A stretch of DNA of 64,000 nt from Chionoecetes opilio. Lineage: Eukaryota > Arthropoda > Malacostraca > Decapoda > Majidae. The stretch spans positions 180,001 to 244,000 of the forward strand of contig JACEEZ010003598.1 in assembly GCA_016584305.1 (NCBI GenBank), given 5' to 3'. A program made the translations under genes and the position numbers. The notes under the pieces were generated by a model. The model was not told the DNA's origin and searched no databases. It was given only the letters and a program-made list of their open reading frames with translations. Shown in pieces: positions 25,401-37,400 of this stretch. Each line of letters opens with the position of its first letter. Position 1 is the stretch's first letter.

Positions 25401-28400
25401 GATGATACGCTTCCGACTATCTCTATCCATTGCCTCTATTCCCACAAACCCACCCGGCATTACGACCCACAAAACAGCCTGTGTGCACCCTTCATAAGAA
25501 CATAAGAAAATAAGGAAGCCACAAGAAGTCGCGAGACCTACACGTGGTAGTTCCTGTTACTTAACACTACCTACATCCACCTTTCATCCCCTAACATGAA
25601 ATTATCTAGCCTCCTTTTAAAGCTCCCTAATGACTCCGCACTAACTACCTTGACGACTGAGTCCATTCCAATCATTTACCACCCTATTTGTGAACCAGTT
25701 TCTCCCTATTTTCTTATGTTATTATGTTCTTATCTTCCATTTCCTTTTTAAATTTACACTTCTCCAGTTTGACTCCGTTACCTCTTGTTCCACCCTTCAC
25801 CCTTGACTCACCATGCCTTCCATGCCGTGGGGAAGCAGCATCACCAGGCCAGTCTGGCGGATCCACTTGGACTGCCCGGAGGCAATGAACTGGTCGATGA
25901 TGCACTGGGTGGTGTTGTGGAAATCCCCGAACTGAGCCTCCCAGATGACCAGTGCGTTGGGGTTGGTCATGGAGAAGCCCAGCTCAAAGCCCAAGACGGC
26001 GTACTCCGAGAGGGAGGAGTTGCAGACTGTGTAGGGAGCCTGGTCTGGGTATAGGTTGGCCAGGACTGTGTACTGTGATTTGTCCACCTGTTGGCATGGG
26101 ATAAAGGACATGGGTTGAGTGATGGAATATCTATGGGACATGTGTATCTAGTATGTCACTACAGTATGGTACATGGCCGCTTCCTGGAGACGCCTGAGAT
26201 AATACTGTGGTTGTATAATGAAAGTATTTGGTCTGCTTAAATTATTGCAACTAATATGTTCTAGTTTATGATAAGCAAAATTAAAACATTTAAAAAAAAA
26301 AATTCAGTGCAAAATCATGCATAACCAAATGATATTCTGCAGTACACTTATTCAAATGACAACAGCAACACAACATATACGGGATTATATAAAAAGCAGT
26401 ACGCACAACCAGTCAAAATATACATCAGTAAGCCAACAGTCTCATGGGTGCAGTTTTTGCACTTGCTTTGCCTTGAGACAAAAAGGTTCCTCTTTTGAGA
26501 AATGTTCACTTACAAGAAGAGAAAAAAGATCCATGTTAATTAGAGGTGAACCGGATGTCAAATTTTCACTATTTGCAGATGCGGATGTTGATGCGGATAT
26601 ATATTTTCACTATTTGCGGATGTGGGTATTTCTAGCCATCAAGAGTTTTAGCCAGATTATTGAAATTTAAGGATGCTAAGAGATAAGTAAAAATACATCA
26701 TTTATATGCTATCAAGAAATAGGAGAAACAAGAATATACTAATCAAATTTTGCTACAATTTCAATGATCTATGTTAACACTATGCAAGCACTGTAACGCA
26801 GCTGATTTCCAACAATTGACAGCCCCGCTAACCAAAAACAACCCACCACCAGTCCAACAGACTTGATCAGGAATGGTTAGGGTGCGGGAGGCGATGGAGT
26901 GAGTGAGTGACACTCTCGGACTCTCTCTCTCTCTCCAACCGACATATACTATGGGTAAAACAAGTATCGGTGCACTATAGCGTGAAACATTCTGACACTA
27001 CGGAACGAAGAAAACGAAAACCCTCCCATATGATCAGCATTTGACCGAATGTTTACAGTATTCATCGGACCCCTATGTACCGATACTTGTTTTACCCATA
27101 GTACAGTGTCTAGTTATTCAAGATATCCGCAGCCATCAATGTGTATGCGGAGGTTAAGAATGACGTGAATATCCGGTCCACCTCTAAGGTTAATACAAGA
27201 AAAGCAAATCTGGTACAAAGTTAGAGTTATGCAAAGGCGGTATGAGCTTTTCTACATTTTCTTAGCAACATGTAGTTACTGGCGTGCTAATCATCTAAGC
27301 GACCGCCGTAGACCGCCTTACCGGGGACTCCTTTGTCTCCTGAAAACATCAACACCCATATCATCATGCACAGAGTGACGCCAGCCCCACACACTATTGG
27401 CCAGCCCCACACACTGTCCTCTACACACTATTGGCCAGCCCCACACACTGTCCTCTACACACTATTGGCCAGCCCCACACACTGTCCTCTACACACTATT
27501 AGCCAGCCCCACACACTATTAGCTGGGCTTTAGTGAATCACTCTTCTAAACTCTACCTTCAAAGACACAAAGGATAATATAATGCATTTTCTCCTTAGGT
27601 AAAAAAACACTCTAGTATATCCAGGAGGTAAGGAAAAACTTGCTGATCACTGGAGACTGAATTATGACAGGACTGATATCTATGTTATCCCTGTGCATTA
27701 GTGAATCACTCTTCTAAACTCTACCTTCAAAGACACAAAGGATAATGTATTTTCTTCTTGGTAAATAAAACACTATATCTACGAGGTGTGGAAAAACTTG
27801 CTGATCACTGGAAATAAAATTAGAACAGGACTGATATCTATGTTATCACTGTGCAATAGTGAATCACTCTTCTAAACTCTACCTTCAAAGACACTAAGGA
27901 TAATATAATGCATTTTCTTCTTGGTAAAAAACACTAGTCTATATCCACAATGCATGAAAAAACTTGCTGATCACTGGAGACAGAATTAGGACAGGACTCT
28001 TTATCTATGTTAGCACACTACAAGAAAATGACTTCTATAATGTTCACTAGAATCATCGTAAACATTAGAGTAAGTAGAATGAATTAGCCACAAGGCAAAG
28101 AAAGATAAGTAAAACATATTTGCTCATAGACATTCATATAAAAGGTACTGGTGAAATATATGTAAAGAAAATTATTCAAGACATAATAAAACTATATTCT
28201 GTTAATAACTGGGGTCTTCATATAGCATTATCCTAACTTAGGGAACTAATGGTCCTTCACAAAGAGGTAGAAGGGTAGAGAATAGGATAGAGATAACGTA
28301 GGATTAGAGAAAAATAAATCCCCAATTTGGGAAGAAAATAAAGAGCTGCCATGTATTCAAACAAACAGATTACTAGTTATGAGATGGAGAATATTCAACA

Positions 28401-31400
28401 CAACGTTCATTATGTAAAAGTGTTCAGTAATTAGTAACTTTTTCACCTGTAAAACAATTGCTAAAAATAAAGGTGTGGATCTCAGGGTTCAGATCTTTCT
28501 GAAAATCGATGAGTTTGTAAAAAGACTAAGCAAAAAATATTATAGCAAACACAATGAGCTGACTAAATGGAGAAGCGAGTTTTAGGAGAGCACCAGACTT
28601 GCACAATGGGTGAGAAGAAATACCCCAGAATGACAGACACATCCAGAAAATGCAAGGAAATACATAACATGTTGTTTAAACAAGTGTGTGGGAGTGAACT
28701 AGATAATACAAAAGCACAAAAGTAGATGTGGGCATAAAGTAAGGTAAGGTAAAGATGGGGGCATACGCTAGCACGTGGCCTCAGTGCTCATCTCCGTGGC
28801 ATTAGCCTTTGAGCCTGTGATGGGTGAGGACCCGTTACCCCGGGACACAGGGCTAGTGTGACATCCGGGTTACCACAGTTACCTTCCCCAGGTTTCCCCA
28901 GGTACCCATTGATCAACACCCAAAGGGGGGATGAACAATTGGGTGGGCTGGCTACCAACTTGCCCTGGCCCGGATTCGAACCAGGGCCCGCGGATTGGTA
29001 GCTCTAGGCACGCTAGCCACCACACCACGGAGGCGACCTAAGAGTGATACATAAAACACACAAACATGTATGAAAAGGAGTTTCAAGGAGAATTCTGCTA
29101 CAACACTGAAGTCACAGGGAGCAATGCATCACGGATGATGGTGATTAATAAAAATTAAATCATAAAGGTAAAATAATGATAATGCACCAGTAAGCTTATC
29201 TCAGGTCCTCCAAACATAAGCTATGAAAAAGACTTGCATGCACACAGGAACTTAGCTCAGTACAATGCACACAGGAACTTAGCTCAGTACAATGCACACA
29301 GGAACTTAGCTCAGTACAATGCACACAGGAACTTAGCTCAGTACAATGCACACAGGAACTTAGCTCAGTACAATGCACACAGGAACTTAGCTCAGTACAA
29401 TGCACACAGGAACTTAGCCCATGTAAGTTACCTATGCAAATTACCCATGTAAGTTACCCGTACAAGTTATTCATACAAGTACAATGCACACAGGCACTTA
29501 GCTGAGCACAGTCATGGAGTGTGGAAGAATTACCTTTTGGTGGTGGAGCACGTGGTGGCGGTGGGAGAATGTGCCGCGCTCCACGTCCTGGCCGGAGAGC
29601 CGCACGTGGATGCCCTCCTTGAGCAGCGAGCCGAAGGCCACGGCCTCGCCCATGGCCCAGTCAATGGTGCGTTCCTTGATCATCTCCATGCGGGCTGGGG
29701 AGGGCAAAATAAACAAAACATATTTACATGGATATATAATCTTTCATTTGCTTTAGTACTTACGTTCATTTACTCATGCATGTATATTACGTTTTTTTGT
29801 GTTTTTACCGTATGCCTTTGGGTTAAAATAAAAATATTATTATTATTATTTGTCTTGGCAAAAACAATTCCAGGCAAAAAAATTCAGTTCTTCACTTGTC
29901 GCTCGTCTAAATGTGTCAGCCAAACGTTTAAATGTGTCAGCCAAACGTTTAAATGTGTAAGCCAAACGTTTAAATGTGTAAGCCAAACGTTTAAATGTGT
30001 AAGCCAAACGTTTAAATGTGTCAGCCAAACGTTTAAATGTGTAAGCCAAACGTTTAAATGTGTAAGCCAAACGTTTAAATGTGTAAGCCAAACGTTTAAA
30101 TGTGTAAGCCAAACGTTTAAATGTGTAAGCCAAACGTTTAAATGTGTCAGCCAAACGTTTAAATGTGTCAGCCAAACGTTTAAATGTGTAAGCCAAACGT
30201 CTAAATGTGTCAGCCAAACGTTTAAATGTGTAAGCCAAACGTCTAAATGTGTCAGCCAAACGTTTAAATGTGTCAGCCAAACGTTTAAATGTGTCAGCCA
30301 AACGTTTAAATGTGTCAGCCAAACGTTTAAATGTGTCAGCCAAACGTTTAAATGTGTAAGCCAAACGTTTAAATGTGTCAGCCAAACGTTTAAATGTGTA
30401 AGCCAAACGTCTAAATGTGTCAGCCAAACGTTTAAATGTGTCAGCCAAACGTTTAAATGTGTCAGCCAAACGTTTAAATGTGTCAGCCAAACGTTTAAAT
30501 GTGTAAGCCAAACGTTTAAATGTGTCAGCCAAACGTTTAAATGTGTCAGCCAAACGTTTAAATGTGTCAGCCAAACGTTTAAATGTGTAAGCCAAACACA
30601 TTCAAATTTATTCAATCTCTATAATCTCTATGTATCTATACAATTTACAATTCCAAATTAAAAAGTTTTAAAAACAGCCTGTTAGATTATGCAGAAGTTA
30701 TTTTCACACAATTTGTCTTCTCCAAATCAATTTAAATTCCAATTCTTAAAATAAGTGATATTTGTTAGCACCTACCAATCTGTTATTTGCATCTATGTAT
30801 CACCTAGTAGTAGGCTAGTACTTGAGGAATGTATGTATAATAAACACAACTGTCTAAACACTCTGTCCATGTCTAAACACTTTTAAAATATACAATAACT
30901 TGACATCCATATTTTGAGGCTGAATAAATAATGTAATAAACAAGTGACAAAAGGCAGAACAGCTTCCCTACAACCCTCTACTTACTGTTAAGGATGCGCT
31001 GGAGGCCTCGGTGGATGACAAAATCACTGGCATTGGGCGGGGCGCTGGAAAACCTGCGGCAGATGTGTGTGATGGTGTCCTCGTGCACGCCGGTGGGGGA
31101 GGCACGCAGGGGGTCCTTGCCCTCGAAGAAGCCGGACCACGGGGAGTCAATCCAGTGCTTGTTGAATACCCGGGTCTCCATCTTGGCGGCAGAGAACGCC
31201 TCCTCCAGGATCTTCTCGTACTTGTCTCTAACCTCCTGTTGTGGAAAGTTATGCGCTTGATGAGTTATATTTCTTACATAATTTGTTTACATGCACACAC
31301 TCAGCATTAAGAAAGCAAATTAAAATGTAGCTATGGAGACAAAAGCTAGAAGTATTCATGTTTTTAAAGCTAAGATTGACCAATTGAGACAAGGAGACGG

Positions 31401-34400
31401 GACCCCACGAGTGTAATTCATTTCCCGTATATCACAACCAGGTAAATACAAGTAGGTAAATACATGTAAACACACAAACTAAGGAAACAAAGATAGAATA
31501 CCACCAACTCAAAATAAAATGCGACATCAAAGATGTGCTTTTTGAAAATGTTGCCGTTTTTTTGCATCACAGTCAAATTTTCATTAGACTCCTGGCCATG
31601 ACTGCCTTCTAGAGGCTTCATTCTATAGTCTATTTTTTTTATTATGGTCAAAATGCAGTAAGGAAGCCACGCCCCCTGCCTCCCCTTCTATTCTACGGGG
31701 CAGCTGATTGGTGCATTCCTCGTTTCATCACTACCCATCACAATATCTTCACTACTCAACAACGCGTGACCACTGGACAGAGCAATCTTCACTACAGAGG
31801 GATTTTTGATTTTGTCACCCTCTGTAGTGAAGATTGCTCTGTCCAGTGGTCACGCGCTGTTAAGTAGTGAAGGTATTGTGATGGGTAGTGATGATACGAG
31901 GAATGCACCAATCAGCTGCCCCGTAGAATAGAAGGGCAGGCAGGGGGCGTGGCTTCCTTACTGCATTTTGATCATAATAAATAAAGTAGACTCTAGTGGT
32001 AGCATTGGCTTGTTAATGAGAAAGTGTTATACAAGTGATACAATAATAGTCTTGATATCTGTTTTATATATTTTCTGTCAACTCTCTGGATTTAGTTAAC
32101 AGAGTATTTGTTTGCCTCTATTCTACACATTTTTCTGCCTAATGTCTGGATTTTTAGTTAACAGAGTATTTATTTGTCTCTATTTCGTCTTTTGCAAGGA
32201 ACCATAACATTGATTTTTGAGACACTATAATGTGATTCCCTCAGGGTGTGTGAGTGTTTCCTAACTATAGCATAATTCCCTCAGGGGCGTAAAACTCATG
32301 CTGCAAATTCAAATGATGAACGTCCACAATAGAATTGAAGCGTATCATCGTGCCGTCTAGAACATAGAACATAAGAACATAAGAAATAAGGAAGCTACAA
32401 GAGGCCAGCGAGGCCTACACGTGGTAGTTCCTGTCACCTAACACTGCCTACATCCACCGTTCATCCCCATTAGGGTGCCAATAGCGCAAAGGGGTAATTT
32501 TTCAAAGTAAATATTTTTTCACGTACTTTTGTGGTATTCTGCCTTGTACTTAGAAACTGTCATGTGCAGTTTCAGGCTAATCGGTTGATATTTAGAGGTG
32601 GCGGATCGATCTTGAACATTTCCTCTTTTCGCCCTCAGGTCATGACCACGAGAAAGCAAACTGAAGTTTGGCTTCTTGGCCATAGTGTTCCTACTATCAC
32701 AGGAGCAAAACTTCCCAGCCGTGGAGACGTTTTACGACGATTTTTCTACGCACACAAGGAAGAGAAGAAGACGGTGCAGCAGAGTGCAGCTGAGGCTGCA
32801 AAGGAGGTCCTCGACTTCTGGACACGAGCTAGGATCTCCACCATCGCAGAAACTAGCGTGAGGAGGAAGATTACTGGACTTTTCAACGAGTGGAAGATCC
32901 TGAGCAAAAGCAAGAATAACTCTGGAGTCACGCCTGCCGAAAAACAGAAGACCTTCCAAGAAAGTCTCCCAGACCTTTTGGACATCGCCCACTATCCGAC
33001 GCCCTCACTCTGATGACCATTCCTGAAGACAAGGAATTCCTTCTTGCCCAGCGGGAGAAGGGAGGCGGGGCTCGATGGCCGGTCTGGACAAGAAGCTGAA
33101 AGAATCGGTTTTGCCGACGTGAAAGCTCTCTCTCACGTAGCCGTCAACAGACGCCAAAAAGGAGAAGAGATGGTGGAGCTGGAGTCGTCATCGTCTGAGT
33201 CATCAAGTCCAGCCAACGCTGCCAACACATCGACTTCTTCTTCCGACGCCGGGGTCGCTTCTCCACCAAAGCGATTGAGGACCACGGGGCACGAAGTCCG
33301 TCCTATCCCCTGATCTCGTTCGGAGCCCTTGACAGAACTGGGGTCAGTAGCCGCCAAGCCCTTCGAATTGTGGCGGCTACGGCAAGTAGCTTGGGCCACG
33401 ATCCACAAGAGCTTGTGCTGAATCCCGAGTCCATTCGACAGGCAAGAGCGAAGTACAGGTCCACTTTGGCGAAGGACATCAAAGAGACTTTCAGTCCTCT
33501 TACCCCTCTTACCGTTCATTGGGATGGGAAGATCCTTCCTCAGGACGATGGCACTCGCGCCGAAAGACTCGCCATCCTCGTCACAGGAGAAGGAATGGAG
33601 AAGCTCCTAGGAGGTCCCGAAACTGCACTCCGGAACTGGGATGCCGCCGCTACAGCTTGTGTTCGAGGCTCTAGAAGACTGGGGGGTCCGAGAACGAGTC
33701 GTGGTGATGTGCTTCGACACAACCAGTGCCAACACTGGAGCCATCAATGGTGGCATGCACCATCTGCAACAGAAGAATCGCCGACCCCTCGTTTCACTTG
33801 CTTGCCGTCATCAACGTCCACAAGAACTTGTCCTTGAAAGGCCTTTTCTACGTGTTTGGGGTCATCTTCTGGTCCTGAGATCACCATCTTCTCTCGCTTC
33901 AGGACTACTGGTCTTACATCAACCAGTCGGCAATAAACCCTCCCACCAACGAAGATCTGCCGGAGACTCTGGTCTCCAAGAGGGACGATCTCATTCAAGG
34001 TTTGAAACGTCTGCTTCAGACAAGCAGCCCCGTGACGACTATAAGAAACTCGCTGAGCTGAGCATCCTTTTCCTCGGCGGCGCTCTTCCGAAGACCTCGA
34101 TCCGTAGCCCCGGAGCGCTTCATCAAGCGCGTTGGATGGCGCGTATCATTTACGCTCTGAAGATGATCTTGTTTCGGGAGCAGCTGACTGGAGTCGTCAC
34201 ACCTCGAGAAATGTCAGCCCTCCAGCGGTTCTCATCGTTCGCAACCGAGATCTACGTCCTGCGATGGTTCGAATCGACGGTTCCATCCTACGCTCCCGCC
34301 AACGATCTTGGATTCGCTAAGGACATCCTTCAGTACCACGACGAAAGTATTCGGAAGGCCTGCTTCACCACTCTGAGCCGCCATTTCTGGTACTTGAGCG

Positions 34401-37400
34401 AAGATCTCATTGGCCTGTCACTGTTCGACTCACGTCTCCCTGTCTCCGACAAACAAGCAATTGTACAGGCCATTCTCTACGATGAAGGAGCCGAGGAACC
34501 CGCCAAGCGAATAAACCTCCCATCATCACAAGTTCCTGCGGCAACACTGCCCTCCTTCGCCACGAAAAATTCCCTCCGCCTCTTCGAAGCTCTTGATATC
34601 AAGACCGACTTCCTGTCCGCCAACCGTCAGAAGTGGCAGGAAGAGGAATCGTACGTCGAGGCCTGCCGCCGAATCGAGGGGCTTCGTGTCGTCAACGACA
34701 CAGCCGAGCGAGGAGTGGCGCTCATCCAGTCCTTCAACCTCCGGCTGACCAAAGACGAGGAACAGCGCCAGTTCCTCCTCCAAGTTGTGGAGGCCCATCA
34801 CCATCAACAGCCCGGGACCTCGAAGGCTTCCCTTCCCTGGCCAAGCCGGCCACAATGAGTGGGGTGGCTCCCCATGATACCCCCCCCACCGAGGGGCTAA
34901 TACTCACCAAGAGGGGGACCAGCAGCCCTGCTGGGGAAGGGATGTCCGGCTTGTCCGCTTTCAAGAGATGACATCCCCTCCTTAATAGGCCAGTGCATAA
35001 GGGTAAATAACAAAGTTGTTATCCGCCACCCCTAAATATCAACCGATTGAGGTCAAACTTTGCATACGATAGTTTCTTGTATAGATGCACCATTACACCA
35101 AAGTAGGAAGAAAAATTCAAACTTTTGATTTTTATTGGCACCCTAATCCCCATCCATAAACCTATCCAGCTCCTCTTTAAAGCTCTCTAATGACTCCTCA
35201 CTAACTACCTGTCTACTGAGACCATTCCATTCATTCACCACCCTATTTGTGAACCAGTTTTTCCCTATTTCCTTTCTAATTCTACGCTTTTACAGCTTGA
35301 ATCCGTTCTTCTTTTTCTACCCTTTTTAAAAGCCGTAAAAATTTTTCCCTTTACCTTTTTTCCTTTTTTAAAACCCCTTTTAAACCCCTTTTAAAATTTC
35401 CCTATCAATAAATGCCCAAACCTCATAAGACTTTACGGAAAATCAACGTTAACCCCTTCCCACGCCCAATTTTCTTTCCTTTTGTTCTATAAATCGTCTG
35501 GTTTGGCCATCAATTATGAAAATTAACTGAATTCCCCAAAATTACCCCTATGTAAAAGGGTATTTAAACGGGTTTAAATTCTAAAAAATATTGCTTTTTA
35601 TCACAAAAAGTGTCAAAATGGTCCCCAAATTTTACCATGAAAATGATTTTCTGGGTTCTAAAGGGGGTTTTAAAGAAAAAGTGTGTGTAGTTTTTTCCCT
35701 TTGGGCTGCGGGGGACCCTGAGGTTCTGAATCTAACCAAACCAAAAAAACCGAAAAATTTTTAAAAAACTATAAAACAAAAAAACAAAAAGACCTTTAAA
35801 ATACTACAAAAATTTAAAATTAAAAGTCCTTTAACCAAGATAAAAAAAAAAAAGGGAAATACTACAACTAAAACGGAAATTTTTTTTTTAATTAAAAAAA
35901 TTGCCACCCGGAATCCATAAAAAACTTTCAAAAAAAAAGTGTGGGAAGGGAAGGCCCCAAACCTTGGCCTCCCCCCTTGGTGCCCCACGCCCTCCGTTAT
36001 CAGCTTGTCACTGTACAGGTCAATGCAGGGCTTCAGCTTCCTGATGCGGTTGTACATGAGGGGCTGGGTGAACATGGCTCGTCGATCTCGTTGTGGCCGT
36101 TGCGGCGGTAACACACCAGGTCGATCACAACGTCCTGGAAGGGAATATGAATTGTTTGTATACGGTATGAGTGAATTGTATATGGTACAAAGAATAAAGA
36201 TTACTACAGGTTGAAGTTCCCAAACTCGGCATCCCAAGACTCGGCAACACCCAAAACTCGGCTATGGTTACAGATTTTCCAAAACACGGCAGAACGCCCA
36301 CAACCCGGCGCGTAGTTGCCGGGTCGGCCGCTAGGTGCCACACTAGGCCGCTTGGTTTCTCCCGCCGATTTGTTTGTTGTTATTGTTCAGTGGTGTTGTG
36401 ACTGTAGAGTTGTGTACACTGTTATTTTGTGTACTTCTACAGGTCTGTTAATTGGTATTATGGCTCCCAAACCATTTTTTCCCCTTAATATATCTACGTT
36501 CTAAAAGTCAGAAAATTCCATTACTCGGCTCGGCGCTGGTCCCGAGGTTGCCGAGTTTGGGAACTTCAACCTGTATAGAATATATAATACTGTAGAAAGA
36601 ATAAAGCTACCTATCCAACTGAATTTGCTTTACAGTCTGAAATTGTTCCTATTGATAACACAGATAAAACATCCTCTGCAAAATAATTCAGGAATGATGC
36701 CATAGATAACTTATGACACTACCACGAGAATAATTACACTGTGGCATGAAATCTTATATAATACAGTCAATGGATCAATACTAAAGACTGGCAGGGCACA
36801 CAGGACAAGGGAGAATAAAGTTTACATATTTTTACATCACAAAGCACTGGCCAAGGGAAAAAAAAAAAAAAAAGAGGTAGCAAAAAGTCTGCTTAATTGC
36901 CAGTCCCTATAAAGAAGACAGTAAGAGAATATAATAAGAGGGGGGGGGGGGACAATTTAGTTCGGGAGGTGTCTTGTTACTCCTCTCTTGAAAAAAAACT
37001 ATCCACTTGATTTTGATTTCCACTCTGAAAATGTTCCTATTGACAACACAGATAAAACATGCCCTGCAAAATAATTCAGCAAGGATTCCAAAGATAAACT
37101 TATTACTTACTGCCACGCAGAATAATTACAGTGCCATGAAATCCTATATAATCCATCCAATAGTATAATACTTAGGATTTTATTTATTCATTAAAGCCAA
37201 TACCAAAATCTTATGTCATGCATCCATAGATTAACACTACCGTAGATAACAGTGAAGTCGCTACCTGCAGTGATGTCGCCAGGCGCCATATATTACGAAT
37301 TATAGCATTACTACTGATTTTTATGTGCCACTGAAGATGATACACAGTAGTTTATATCATGACTGTATAATCTACCCTGTTTCAGCATTGTTTTATGCTT

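Noticed and set aside
28980..29035. tRNA gene at the 28.9-kb B-box
   Set aside because: The sequence continues into a body shared with 8.8-9.1 kb, so it is a SINE.
29519..30661. 380-codon open frame with a repeated 'KCVSQTF' heptapeptide
   Set aside because: It is the 21-bp minisatellite read in frame; long open frames occur in several frames at once and the start overlaps an OGDH exon on the opposite strand.
32531..34858. Host gene for the protein at 32.5-34.9 kb
   Set aside because: It sits exactly between matching TIRs and a target duplication, within a repeat, so it belongs to a transposon.
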